From: Methylomonas sp. AM2-LC
GTDB lineage: Bacteria > Pseudomonadota > Gammaproteobacteria > Methylococcales > Methylomonadaceae
Direction: 5' to 3'
NCBI RefSeq assembly: GCF_039904985.1
Contig: NZ_CP157005.1
Coordinates: 248,001 to 312,000, forward strand
DNA: 64,000 nucleotides
A program made the position numbers and the translations under genes. Position 1 is the first letter of the stretch. The number at the start of each line of letters is the position of its first letter. A model generated the notes under the pieces. The model had not been told where the DNA came from, searched no databases, and saw only the letters and a list, made by a program, of their open reading frames with translations. Positions 1 to 8,378 of the stretch are shown one piece after another.

Positions 1-292
1 CTGCTCTGTCCATTCTAATGAAGTAGCGGGCATCTACCGTTGCTGGGTACAGCAACATTAAATCATTAAGGTAGTGGTCAATCAGTTTAGGTGTGACACT
101 TGATAAATCTAGGTTTTCTGTTTTTAGCCAGCAACTAAAACGAATAATACATTTAAGGTAAAGTTCAATAGTATGTTTGGCATATTGCTGTTTTTGTAAT
201 GCTTCAATGTATGGGGTGGCAATGCAGCTAAGCGGTGCATCGACGAGCAAGGCTAGGCGGGATAATCCCGTTGGTTGAATTTTGGTAGGCAT
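1..292 (-). CDS. Tyrosine recombinase/integrase, N-terminal part (runs off the left edge)
   Basis: Reading leftwards from an ATG at 292, the frame is open to the window edge for 97 codons. The peptide begins MPTKIQPTGLSRL and contains a helical stretch with the pattern Y-I-E-A-L, A-K-H-T-I-E-L-Y and L-I-D-H-Y-L. This is the look of the SAM-like, core-DNA-binding N-terminal domain of phage-type integrases. The catalytic R-H-R-Y domain would lie outside the window, so activity cannot be judged. It starts about 95 bp beyond the end of the IS66 tnpC gene and on the same strand, so it may belong to another mobile element that abuts or disrupted the IS66 copy. Confidence 0.6.
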   Translation of the reverse strand, partial: MPTKIQPTGLSRLALLVDAPLSCIATPYIEALQKQQYAKHTIELYLKCIIRFSCWLKTENLDLSSVTPKLIDHYLNDLMLLYPATVDARYFIRMDRA

Positions 293-387
293 GATGTATT
301 CCTGATGAAAGCAAGAGGAACTACATAAAACCACCAATTTATTATGTTGAGTTAAAAAACAGCTCTATTGCGCTGAAAGCCTAATTG

Positions 388-1863
388 TTACGCGGCTTTC
401 CGCATAGTTACAGGTAAACTCAGCATAATAACTGACTGAGCATAATTTTTTCCAAGGGCAATGGGTCGTATACAGTTTTCGACTGGATTATTGTCTATCG
501 GTAGATGTCCTGTTTCAGCATAGCGGATCAGTGCAGGCCATCGTTTTAAGGTATAGTCGATAGCTTTAGCCGAAGCACCGCCGTTGGCGGTATTGATCCG
601 CGATTGCAGTAGCCATGCATGAAAAGCGTTAAGTTGCGGTAGGCTTTTTTCTTGGCGTAATTGTTTCCTCTCTGCTGCAGTCATCTCTTTACCTTCGGCT
701 TCGATTGTATAAAGAATGTTAATACGTTGCAACGCTTCGTAAGCCATCGCACTTTGATTGGCTTGATGCAGATCGAAGAATTTTCTACGCGCATGCGCCA
801 GACAAGCCAACTCGGTGCAGCCTGCGCTTGAGAACAACGCCTTATAGCCGCTATAGTCATCGACCATCAAATGGCCTTGCCAATCGCCCAGAAAGTGGCG
901 GGCATGTTCGCCACCCCGCCCCGTTTGGTAATCGAAAACGATCATGCGTGGCACGTCATCCAGATCATTGCTGCGGTAAGCCCACAGATAGGCTTTGCGG
1001 GTTTTGCCTTTGCCAGGTTCAAGCTGTGACACCGGCGTTTCATCCGCATGAAGGGTATTGCCTTGCAAGAGATGCCAGATCAGACGATCCACTAAAGGCC
1101 GTAAGGTCACACCGATGCGTCCCACCCAGTCTGCCAAGGTCGAGCGAGAAAGAATCACCTGGTCACGCGCTGCAATCTGTTCCAAACGATAGAGAGGCAG
1201 ATGATCTTGGAATTTACTAATCATCACCCAAACCAGTAAACCGATGGCCGCCATGCCGCCATCGATAACGGCGGGTAGAATCGGTTCGGCTGTGATGGTT
1301 TCGCAAACGCGACAGGCGTATTGTGGGCGAATATGACGGTGAACAAAAAACTTAGCGGGTTCAACGTCTAACTGCTCGGTAATGTCTTCACCGATTTTGA
1401 CTAAATCTTTGCCACATTGACCACAGGCGCATGACTGGGGTTCGTGACGATGTTCAATGCGGGGTAAATGAGCGGGTAACGGTTGGCGGCCTGCGCGCGG
1501 ACGTTTGGGTTTGGCTACTGTTTCGCAGGGCTGATCGTCTTTCAGTTGTTCGAGTTCCGCTTCAATCGCGGACATGTCGGTATTCCAGGTTTCCTCAAAC
1601 AAATCCCGTTGCATGGGCGAAAGGGATTCGCTTTTAACGCTAAAGCGGATACGGCGGTAATAGGCCACTTCATGCGTCAAGGCTTCGATTTTGAAGTCTT
1701 TGGCTATAATGGCGGCATCCTTTGCTTTGATGAGTGCGTCTTTAGATTGCAACAGAGCGGTATCGCGTTCGGCTTGCTCCAGTAATGATTGCAGTAAAGC
1801 GGCCACCTGCGTTTTAGTCGTGGGATCAAGGTTTAAATGATCAAGTTCAGTCAGCGATTTCAT
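388..1863 (-). CDS. tnpC: IS66 transposase TnpC (C-terminal tail aberrant)
   Basis: This is the DDE transposase of an IS66 element, 491 residues. It has an N-terminal coiled-coil-like region (about 20-75), the zinc-finger-like cysteines around 145-150 and 184-187, and the catalytic region with H-A-D-E-T-P (Asp about 274) and M-V-D-D-Y-S-G-Y (Asp about 335). The late motif D-N-N-P-V-E-N is near residue 458. After I-R-P-I-A-L-G-K-N the family normally continues with a Leu/Phe-Gly-Ser stretch and roughly 50 more residues. Here it runs into an unrelated 17-residue tail. The protein is therefore truncated and likely inactive or compromised. It lies downstream of tnpB and tnpA. Confidence 0.85.
   Translation of the reverse strand: MKSLTELDHLNLDPTTKTQVAALLQSLLEQAERDTALLQSKDALIKAKDAAIIAKDFKIEALTHEVAYYRRIRFSVKSESLSPMQRDLFEETWNTDMSAIEAELEQLKDDQPCETVAKPKRPRAGRQPLPAHLPRIEHRHEPQSCACGQCGKDLVKIGEDITEQLDVEPAKFFVHRHIRPQYACRVCETITAEPILPAVIDGGMAAIGLLVWVMISKFQDHLPLYRLEQIAARDQVILSRSTLADWVGRIGVTLRPLVDRLIWHLLQGNTLHADETPVSQLEPGKGKTRKAYLWAYRSNDLDDVPRMIVFDYQTGRGGEHARHFLGDWQGHLMVDDYSGYKALFSSAGCTELACLAHARRKFFDLHQANQSAMAYEALQRINILYTIEAEGKEMTAAERKQLRQEKSLPQLNAFHAWLLQSRINTANGGASAKAIDYTLKRWPALIRYAETGHLPIDNNPVENCIRPIALGKNYAQSVIMLSLPVTMRKAA
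389..406 (-). other. Short GC hairpin at the end of tnpC
   Basis: A 7-bp stem (TACGCGG / CCGCATA, one G-T wobble) with a 4-base loop sits in the last codons of the truncated tnpC. It has no T-run on either strand. It may be part of the end of the adjacent recombinase-bearing element. Confidence 0.35.
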
Positions 1864-1969
1864 GGGATATATTATACAATAAAAAACCCTTTAACATACT
1901 GTAAATACAGGTGTATTTCACAATATCCTCACTGTTTTTTTATCGTATTTTAAGGCTATGAAATCGAAT

Positions 1970-2320
1970 TCAAACCTGCCAATGCGCCTGCGGAATCGCC
2001 GACAATCGTTGCCAATCAACACCGGCTATTAACCATTGCCATTGCTCCTGACTCATCGAATAATTCACCGCCGTTGACTTGGGCCAAACAAAATTGCCCT
2101 GATGCAAACGCCGCTGACATAGCCAGACTCCCGCGCCATCCCAAACCAATAATCTCAAACGATTACCCGCCCGATTGCGGAACACAAACGCGGAACCAGC
2201 GCACGGCGAATGGCCTAGCGCTTGTTGTACAATGAATGACAAACCATCAATACCTCGACGCATATCCACAGGCATGACGGCTAACCAAATTTGCGGCGGA
2301 CAGGAAATCAATCCAGGCAT
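1970..2320 (-). CDS. tnpB: IS66 accessory protein TnpB (IS66 Orf2)
   Basis: Small IS66 accessory protein of the Orf2 family, required with TnpA and TnpC for transposition of many IS66 elements. The family signature is present near the N-terminus: P-Q-I-W-L-A-V-M-P-V-D-M-R-R-G-I-D-G-L, followed by F-V-F-R-N-R-A-G-N-R-L-R-L-L-V-W-D-G. I place the start at the internal ATG at 2320 because this matches the usual family N-terminus. An in-frame ATG seven codons upstream at 2341 is the alternative. Either start overlaps the 3' end of tnpA, suggesting translational coupling. About 116 residues, normal for the family. Confidence 0.85.
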   Translation of the reverse strand: MPGLISCPPQIWLAVMPVDMRRGIDGLSFIVQQALGHSPCAGSAFVFRNRAGNRLRLLVWDGAGVWLCQRRLHQGNFVWPKSTAVNYSMSQEQWQWLIAGVDWQRLSAIPQAHWQV

Positions 2321-2610
2321 CGCAGCAACTCTGCCAACCATAAGGCTGAAGTAGACACGGGTAAATCGAGCTGATGGCCTTTGCTATGCTTTAATATAAT
2401 TGCTCTGTCAGCATCAGATGCTTTACCCGCACCTTGTACCTGAACTGGAATCAAGGCAGGTAGCGATTGATCGAACCGCTTTCGATAATCACACAAGCGT
2501 GCTGAAAACGTATTATAGTTAAGCCCCTGTTGCTGGCAATAATCGACTTGCTTTAGACCGCTGCGCTGCCAGTTTTCAATATGACTAATCCACTTACTGG
2601 GTAAACTCAT
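2308..2610 (-). CDS. tnpA: IS66 accessory protein TnpA (helix-turn-helix)
   Basis: 100-residue protein with the layout of the first IS66 gene. It opens with K-W-I-S-H-I-E-N-W-Q-R-S-G-L-K-Q-V-D-Y-C, a compact helix-turn-helix that reads like IS3/IS66-type TnpA proteins, followed by N-T-F-S-A-R-L-C-D-Y-R-K-R-F. It is the first gene of the tnpA-tnpB-tnpC operon, and its stop overlaps tnpB. A clear Shine-Dalgarno sequence (AAGGAGA) lies 8-9 bases upstream of the ATG and partly overlaps a hairpin. Confidence 0.75.
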   Translation of the reverse strand: MSLPSKWISHIENWQRSGLKQVDYCQQQGLNYNTFSARLCDYRKRFDQSLPALIPVQVQGAGKASDADRAIILKHSKGHQLDLPVSTSALWLAELLRCLD

Positions 2611-2620
2611 TGCTTAATCT

Positions 2621-2639
2621 CCTTAGAAAAACACTAAGG
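2621..2639 (-). promoter_or_regulatory. Hairpin overlapping the tnpA Shine-Dalgarno sequence
   Basis: In the transcript the sequence forms CCTTAG / CTAAGG with a 7-base loop. The right arm contains the start of AAGGAG, the ribosome-binding site of tnpA. Such a structure would hide the site in read-through transcripts, a common way for insertion sequences to limit transposase. That function is an inference. Confidence 0.4.
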
Positions 2640-2650
2640 ATGATATTTTT

Positions 2651-3058
2651 GACTCTATTTAGCTAGATGGGACGGCTGGACGGATACTAAAAATAAACGT
2701 TGTCGACACGTTAATGAACGATTAAAAGATTAATTTGGAGGAAGAGTGGGCGGAAAAACAGTCATGCTAAGGTTATGTTCGGCTTAATGTTTGACATTAA
2801 GGTTCCCAATCAGATACTGATTTTAATCAGACGAAGAATCACTAAAGGATTTAAATAGTTAGCTACGCATTAAATTTTATTAAAATTACAACATTTACGA
2901 CTTCTCATCGAAAGTGAAGTTTACTCGAAAAAATGGCGCTAATTGTGTCAAAACTTACTTGCTCTGATTTCAATTCGAGAGTTTTGCAAGTTCCTCTTGC
3001 CCCATCGCTTAATTCCATTTCGCTCCCCAGTTTTATTGCTTTTGAGTGAATAAGATTA
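2651..3058. other. Gene-free stretch between the IS66 element and the polysaccharide cluster
   Basis: I see no convincing coding region, only AT-rich sequence with frequent stops in all frames. It may hold the outer end of the IS66 copy and debris of the gene interrupted here (see the glycosyltransferase stub that follows). Confidence 0.4.
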
Positions 3059-3397
3059 GTGATAGATTTAGCTTATCCTATTTGTTTATTTTTTGTAGTG
3101 TACAGAAGACTCCTTAACATTATTAAAGAAGGTGAATATTTTGGCAATTGTGGTGGCGAAGACTATAATCTATGGTTACGTTTATCAGAAAAGAAAAATT
3201 TAATTTTTGCTAACATACCGGAAACACTCATTGGCTATCGTATACCTATCCAAAGCAAGGCTCGGCGTTCACGTCTAGCCTATATTCACGTAGCTTCCAC
3301 TCTGTTTGAGACCTTTATGCGCTCCGGTAAAATTAAATGGCTGTTTGGATCAGTGTTATTTTTCGCAAAATCAGTGTTTAGAGCTACACAATCATAA
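3059..3397 (+). pseudogene. C-terminal remnant of a family 2 glycosyltransferase
   Basis: The readable part from about residue 14 gives E-Y-F-G-N-C-G-G-E-D-Y-N-L-W-L-R-L-S followed by I-P-E-T-L-I-G-Y-R. This is the E-D-x-D/N-L-W-x-R-L motif that closes the catalytic GT-A domain of GT2 transferases. The nucleotide-binding first half is missing and the first dozen codons do not look like the family. The start is probably only the edge of an old break. It lies just upstream of, and in the same direction as, the sugar-transferase cluster, so it was probably one of its transferases before the IS66 insertion or a deletion. Confidence 0.6.
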
Positions 3398-3404
3398 ATT
3401 AAAA

Positions 3405-4523
3405 ATGAAATTAATTTACTTTGTTACAGAAGATTGGTTTTTTTGTTCCCATTTTCTGGATAGAGCTGTTGCTGCAAAAAATGCTGGATATGAAGTTTCA
3501 GTATTAACCCGTGTTAATAAGCATGCACAAATCATTTTAGATCAGGGTATTAATCTTATTCCGCTGGTTATCGATCGCAGTAAAATAAATCCCTTTAATG
3601 AAATTAAACTAATTAAAAAACTGGTCACCTTATATCGTCAGGAACGTCCACAAATTGTTCATCAAGTGGCATTAAAACCAATTCTATATGGCAGTCTTGC
3701 AGCTAGAATTGCAGGTGTACCTTATATAGTTAATGCTCCAGTTGGTTTGGGTTATGTTTTTAGTTCTAAACAACTAAAAGCCCGACTTTTAAAACCCCTG
3801 ATTTTATTAGCCTATCGTTTTCTATTGAATCCAATCAATAGTATTGCTATTTTTGAAAATCCTGATGATAGAGCATTTTTTGCCAACAAAGGAATTATCA
3901 AACTTGAACACACGCGTCTAATTCGTGGTGCCGGTGTCAACATGCAACAATTTGTGCCAACTAAAAAACCGGATGGTTTACCCATTGTTATTTTAGCGTC
4001 ACGCATGCTGTGGGATAAAGGCGTTGGAGAATTTGTTGAGGCGGCTAAAATAATTAATAAAAATACGATTAATGCTCGTTTTGTTCTGGTTGGCGCTCCT
4101 GATACGCAAAATCCTGAATCAATAGGAGAAAATCAATTAATTGCCTGGCAAAACGCAGGCTGTATAGAATGGTGGGGGCATCAGGACGATATGCCATCCG
4201 TTTTCAGCCAAGCACATATCATCTGTCTACCTTCCTATGCAGAAGGACTTCCAAGAGTATTAATTGAAGCAGCCGCTTCAGGCCTCCCCATTGTTACCAC
4301 AAATATACCAGGCTGCAGAGAAATTGTGCACAATGCAGAAAATGGTTATTTAATACCCCCAAAATCCATAGACAGCTTAGTAAATACACTAAACTTATTA
4401 ATCTCAAATTCTGGATTACGTTTAGAAATGGGGGAAAACGGGCGAAATATAGCAATCAATGGCTACTCTACAGAGCAAGTCAATCGAGAAACGCTGGCCA
4501 TCTATGAACAATTACATGCATAA
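3405..4523 (+). CDS. GT4-family glycosyltransferase
   Basis: A 372-residue retaining glycosyltransferase of GT-B fold. It probably adds a sugar to an O-antigen or exopolysaccharide repeat unit at the cytoplasmic face of the membrane. The N-terminus reads M-K-L-I-Y-F-V-T-E-D-W-F-F-C-S-H-F, typical of WbpH/CapM-like enzymes. The C-terminal nucleotide-sugar domain carries the E-x7-E motif, E-G-L-P-R-V-L-I-E (about 279-287), followed by G-L-P-I-V-T-T. I chose the ATG at 3405 because it matches family starts. The frame stays open further upstream but without sense. The last codons overlap the start of the epimerase gene, so the cluster is translationally coupled. Confidence 0.85.
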   Translation: MKLIYFVTEDWFFCSHFLDRAVAAKNAGYEVSVLTRVNKHAQIILDQGINLIPLVIDRSKINPFNEIKLIKKLVTLYRQERPQIVHQVALKPILYGSLAARIAGVPYIVNAPVGLGYVFSSKQLKARLLKPLILLAYRFLLNPINSIAIFENPDDRAFFANKGIIKLEHTRLIRGAGVNMQQFVPTKKPDGLPIVILASRMLWDKGVGEFVEAAKIINKNTINARFVLVGAPDTQNPESIGENQLIAWQNAGCIEWWGHQDDMPSVFSQAHIICLPSYAEGLPRVLIEAAASGLPIVTTNIPGCREIVHNAENGYLIPPKSIDSLVNTLNLLISNSGLRLEMGENGRNIAINGYSTEQVNRETLAIYEQLHA

Positions 4524-5478
4524 AGTACTTATTACAGGTTGTAATGGTTTCATAGGCTCTCAGCTTGCACACACATTACAAAACTTATCTCGAGATTTTA
4601 CTACCTTAACCCGACAGCCCTGCGATTTTGGCTCTAAAAATTGGGTTTTGGATCTAGCTGTAGACCCCTGTCCAACAGAGCTATGTGCGGGCATTGATAC
4701 TATTTTCCATCTGGCAGGAAAAGCCCACGCCTTAGCAGAAACACGGCAAGATGAACACGAATACTTCCAAATCAACACCGAAGCTACCCGTAAATTACTG
4801 GAAGCAGCTCAACAAGCAGGTGTGCAGCATTTTGTTTATTTCAGTAGCGTTAAAGCTGTCGGTGACAGTCTGCAACAACCGATGGATGAATCGGTAAATC
4901 CGCCTGCCGATACTCCTTATGGACGCTCCAAATATGCAGCAGAACAACTGGTATTACACGGTGGTTACATACCCCATCCGGTTGTAATACGCCCCAGCAT
5001 GGTTTACGGCAATAGCCGCAAAGGCAATTTACCCAAGATGATAAATGCTATTCAACGTGGTTTTTTCCCGCCGCTACCCGAATTTAACAATCGTCGTTCA
5101 ATGGTACATGTTAATGATGTGGTTTCTGCAGCATTATTAGCTTCGCAAAAAACACAGGCTAGTGGTCAAATATACATCATTACCGATCAACAAAATTATT
5201 CAAGCCGACAACTTTACAACTGGATACGTGCTGCATTAGGTAAACCTAGCAGACATTGGGCAATCCCGTTTGAGGTTTTACGTCTGTTAGCAAAAACTGG
5301 GGACATGATCAGTCGTGTTACCGCTAGACGTTTTGTGTTTGATAGTGATGCCTTACTAAAATTATCCGGTTCGGCTAGCTATTCGTCTGCTAAAATTACT
5401 AGTGAGTTGGGATTTAGCCCACGACACACCCTCTCAGAATCATTACCTGACATCATTCGTTATCTAAACTTAATCTAA
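4516..5478 (+). CDS. NAD-dependent epimerase/reductase, WbpV-like
   Basis: Extended short-chain dehydrogenase of about 320 residues acting on a nucleotide sugar. The Rossmann motif T-G-C-N-G-F-I-G is at residues 7-14, the catalytic Ser lies in F-S-S-V-K-A-V-G, and the Y-x3-K pair (P-Y-G-R-S-K-Y) is near 134-138. Together with the WbpL-type and WbpM-type genes immediately downstream it reproduces the wbpV-wbpL-wbpM order of Pseudomonas O-antigen loci. There WbpV and WbpM make a UDP-2-acetamido-6-deoxyhexose (UDP-QuiNAc type). That exact product is inferred. Start: ATG 4516 overlaps the previous stop; ATG 4504 is an alternative. Confidence 0.8.
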   Translation: MHKVLITGCNGFIGSQLAHTLQNLSRDFTTLTRQPCDFGSKNWVLDLAVDPCPTELCAGIDTIFHLAGKAHALAETRQDEHEYFQINTEATRKLLEAAQQAGVQHFVYFSSVKAVGDSLQQPMDESVNPPADTPYGRSKYAAEQLVLHGGYIPHPVVIRPSMVYGNSRKGNLPKMINAIQRGFFPPLPEFNNRRSMVHVNDVVSAALLASQKTQASGQIYIITDQQNYSSRQLYNWIRAALGKPSRHWAIPFEVLRLLAKTGDMISRVTARRFVFDSDALLKLSGSASYSSAKITSELGFSPRHTLSESLPDIIRYLNLI

Positions 5479-5479
5479 T

Positions 5480-6514
5480 GTGCTAATCCATTTTCTGTTT
5501 GTATTTATCATTAGTCTGTTGCTTACGCGCCTGATTCGTTATTATGCTGTTGCGCGCAATGTACTCGACATCCCTAATCAACGCAGTTCTCACAGCACAC
5601 CCACAGCTCGCGGTGGTGGTCTGGCTATAGTCTTGGTGTTTTATTCTGCTTGTGTGTATTTATTTTTAACCGCACAGATTAGTAGCGCGTGGTTTTATTC
5701 ATTTAGTGCAACTCTTCTAGTCGCAGTTATTGGTTTTTGTGACGACCACACACCTATAGCTTCCCGTTGGCGTTTTTTGACTCACTTATGTAGTGCATTT
5801 TTAGCCTTGTATTTTTTTAATGGCTTACCTTTACTTTTGATACCCGAACCGTTTGCCAGTTTACTTGGTAGTAGTACCTTAATTATGGGTTGGTTGAGCT
5901 ATATACCCCTAGTAATTGCACTTGTTTGGATATTAAATTTATTTAATTTCATGGATGGTACAGACGGAATTGCTGCCTCGGAAGCTGTTTTCGTTAGTGC
6001 CGCGCTTGCCGCTTATTTACTAAATATCGATACTTCATTATTCATGGTTTCAATCAGCTTAACCGCCGCAGCTTTGGGCTTTTTAATCTGGAACTGGCCA
6101 AAAGCCAGTATTTTCATGGGTGATGTCGGCAGCGGATTTCTTGGACTGGTATTGGGTATACTAATTTTGCTGGCCTCACAACAACTGGCAGTGTTGTTAT
6201 ATTGCGGTTTAATTCTGTTCGGCTTATTTATTGTCGATGCCAGTTATACTTTACTGGTGCGCATCAAAACCGGACAAAAATGGTATTCTGCCCATTGTTC
6301 ACACACTTATCAACGTGTTGCTAAATTGCACGGGCATCTCACTGTATTAAAAATGTGCTGGGCTATTAATTTACTCTGGTTACTCCCTATCTCATGGCTG
6401 GTTTTTTTACATCCCACGGCAGCCTTGTTGGGTATATTTATTGCCTACCTGCCCTTATTTGCTATAGCCCATCATTTTAAAGCGGGTCAAGCCGCTAGTA
6501 CTCATGAAATTTAA
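5480..6514 (+). CDS. WbpL/WecA-type initiating glycosyl-1-phosphate transferase
   Basis: Polytopic membrane enzyme (344 residues, about ten membrane segments) of the MraY/WecA family. It transfers a sugar-1-phosphate from a UDP-sugar to undecaprenyl phosphate, the first step of O-antigen unit synthesis. Key motifs are D-I-P-N-Q-R-S-S-H near residue 30, the D-D (C-D-D-H) near 85, and N-L-F-N-F-M-D-G-T-D-G-I near 150. The substrate loop M-G-D-V-G-S-G-F-L-G is near 213. The gene begins with GTG two bases after the epimerase stop, and its end overlaps the next gene by 11 bp, so this is one operon. Confidence 0.88.
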   Translation: MLIHFLFVFIISLLLTRLIRYYAVARNVLDIPNQRSSHSTPTARGGGLAIVLVFYSACVYLFLTAQISSAWFYSFSATLLVAVIGFCDDHTPIASRWRFLTHLCSAFLALYFFNGLPLLLIPEPFASLLGSSTLIMGWLSYIPLVIALVWILNLFNFMDGTDGIAASEAVFVSAALAAYLLNIDTSLFMVSISLTAAALGFLIWNWPKASIFMGDVGSGFLGLVLGILILLASQQLAVLLYCGLILFGLFIVDASYTLLVRIKTGQKWYSAHCSHTYQRVAKLHGHLTVLKMCWAINLLWLLPISWLVFLHPTAALLGIFIAYLPLFAIAHHFKAGQAASTHEI

Positions 6515-8336
6515 GTTCCGCTCACGTACAACTATTTTTCTGCATGATATATGTATGATCCCCCTTGCCTGGTTTGGTGCCTACTGGCTTCGCTTTAACC
6601 TGCAAACTATACCGGATGAATATTTTTATTCTGCCACACTTATTTTACCCGCAGTGATAGGTCTTCAAGTTAGTCAATTCTGGTATTTTGGGTTGTATCG
6701 TGGTGTATGGCGATTTTCTTCACTTCCCGATCTGATACGTATTGGTAATTCAGTACTCGTGGGTGTTTTCTTAATTGCCAGTAGTCTGTTTCTTTATAAC
6801 CGTCTGCAAGGCGTACCTCGTTCGGTTTTGCCTTTATATGCACTCACTTTACTGACTTTTCTAAGTGTTCCGCGCTTAGTCTATCGATTTTGGAAAGAGC
6901 GGTTATTTCTTCAATGCACTGGACAACGGGCGTTGATTGTAGGTGCAGGCTCTGCTGGAGATTTATTGGTCAGAGACCTCTTATCCAACCGCAATAGTGG
7001 TTATATACCAATTATTTTTGTCGACGATTCGCCGAATAAAATTAACCGAGAAATTCGCGGCATACGTGTTGTAGGCAACATCTCGCAAATACCCGAATTA
7101 GTTAAACAATGGGATATTGAAGTTATGCTTATTGCAGTTCCTTCTGCGACGGATACCCAAATGCGCCGCATTGTTGAAATCTGTGAGAATAGTCCAGTAC
7201 CGTTTCAAACCCTGCCTTCTGTAAAAGAATTATTAAGCGGTGCGGTCACAAAAGCCAATCTTCGTAGCGTATCCATAGCGGATATACTGGGACGTGACCC
7301 AGTTCAACTCGATTGGCTAGCCATCAAAACCCATCTACAAGGTAAAGACATACTGGTAACTGGTGGCGGCGGCTCAATTGGTTCTGAACTTTGTAGACAA
7401 TTGGCAAAAACTTTACCCCGCAGCTTAATTGTATTCGATCAATGCGAATTTAATTTATACAAAATTGACGCAGAGCTCACTCGACTTTTTCCAAATATCC
7501 AACATCATACGGTACTTGGTGATATTACAGATCGGCTATCAGTCGAACATGTTGTTCGCCAACATCATCCAGACATCATATTTCATGCAGCTGCCTATAA
7601 ACATGTACCCTTATTAGAAGGACAAGCCCGAGAAGCAGTACATAATAATTTGATTGGCACTAAAATTATTGCAGAAACAGCCTTAGCTTCTGGTGTAGGA
7701 CGATTTGTTTTAATCTCTACCGATAAAGCGGTCAATCCAACCAATGTGATGGGAGCAACTAAACGCGCCGCTGAAATTCTTTGTCAACACATGAATCTTA
7801 GCGGAAATACCCGTTTTACTACTGTTCGCTTTGGTAATGTGTTAGATTCAGCTGGAAGTGTGGTACCGTTATTTCGCGAACAAATTAAAGCGGGTGGGCC
7901 TGTAACAGTTACGCATCCAGATATTATCCGTTACTTTATGACCATTCCAGAAGCCTGCCAATTAATCATGCAAGCAGAAACCATCGGTAAAGGCGGCGAA
8001 GTATTTGTATTGGATATGGGAGAACCAGTCAAAATTGCTTATCTTGCCGAACAAATGATTCGTTTAAGCGGTAAACTGCCCGACAAAGATATTGAGATAA
8101 AATACGTTGGCCTGCGACCTGGTGAGAAATTATATGAAGAATTGTTCCATGATCAAGAACAATTATTAGCGACTAGCCATGAAAAACTACACTTGGCTAA
8201 AGCCAGATTATATGAAAATACTGAATGGTCTATTCTAATAGAAGATTTGGTGCTTGCCTGTCAACATCGCGACCAAAACGCCCTATTAATACTATTAAAA
8301 CAACTAGTGCCTGAATTTACTCCAAACATATTCTGA
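6504..8336 (+). CDS. WbpM-type membrane nucleotide-sugar 4,6-dehydratase
   Basis: 610 residues: four N-terminal membrane helices, a first Rossmann-like domain (G-A-G-S-A-G-D-L near 150), then the catalytic SDR domain beginning V-T-G-G-G-G-S-I-G-S-E-L (about 284-296). The catalytic position normally Tyr is Met (N-V-M-G-A-T-K, about 415-419). This Ser-Met-Lys form is characteristic of the large WbpM/PglF/FlaA1-like UDP-GlcNAc 4,6-dehydratases. It probably supplies the 4-keto-6-deoxy intermediate that the upstream WbpV-like protein reduces. It overlaps the WbpL-type gene by 11 bp. This is the normal last gene of such O-antigen loci. Confidence 0.9.
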   Translation: MKFKFRSRTTIFLHDICMIPLAWFGAYWLRFNLQTIPDEYFYSATLILPAVIGLQVSQFWYFGLYRGVWRFSSLPDLIRIGNSVLVGVFLIASSLFLYNRLQGVPRSVLPLYALTLLTFLSVPRLVYRFWKERLFLQCTGQRALIVGAGSAGDLLVRDLLSNRNSGYIPIIFVDDSPNKINREIRGIRVVGNISQIPELVKQWDIEVMLIAVPSATDTQMRRIVEICENSPVPFQTLPSVKELLSGAVTKANLRSVSIADILGRDPVQLDWLAIKTHLQGKDILVTGGGGSIGSELCRQLAKTLPRSLIVFDQCEFNLYKIDAELTRLFPNIQHHTVLGDITDRLSVEHVVRQHHPDIIFHAAAYKHVPLLEGQAREAVHNNLIGTKIIAETALASGVGRFVLISTDKAVNPTNVMGATKRAAEILCQHMNLSGNTRFTTVRFGNVLDSAGSVVPLFREQIKAGGPVTVTHPDIIRYFMTIPEACQLIMQAETIGKGGEVFVLDMGEPVKIAYLAEQMIRLSGKLPDKDIEIKYVGLRPGEKLYEELFHDQEQLLATSHEKLHLAKARLYENTEWSILIEDLVLACQHRDQNALLILLKQLVPEFTPNIF

Positions 8337-8378
8337 TACATCATTTAAACAACGTCAAAGGATGTGAAGTGAGAATCT

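Larger units (their letters stand above)
388..2650 (-). mobile_element. IS66-family insertion sequence, 3' end damaged
   Basis: Three genes in the canonical IS66 order tnpA-tnpB-tnpC lie on the minus strand. tnpA and tnpB overlap, and tnpC follows after about 100 bp. I could not find a convincing pair of terminal inverted repeats. The tnpC C-terminus does not match the family, so the downstream end has probably been lost or replaced by the neighbouring recombinase-bearing DNA. The upstream boundary is placed only approximately, just before the tnpA leader. Confidence 0.75.

Noticed and set aside
828..1637. Plus-strand open frames within the IS66 tnpC gene.
   Set aside because: Antisense shadows of tnpC without ribosome-binding sites or recognisable protein features.
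311..3000. 12-bp inverted repeats GCAAGAGGAACT (311-322) and AGTTCCTCTTGC (2989-3000) around the IS66 region.
   Set aside because: A 12-bp match in 2.7 kb is within chance, and the positions do not coincide with recognisable element ends.
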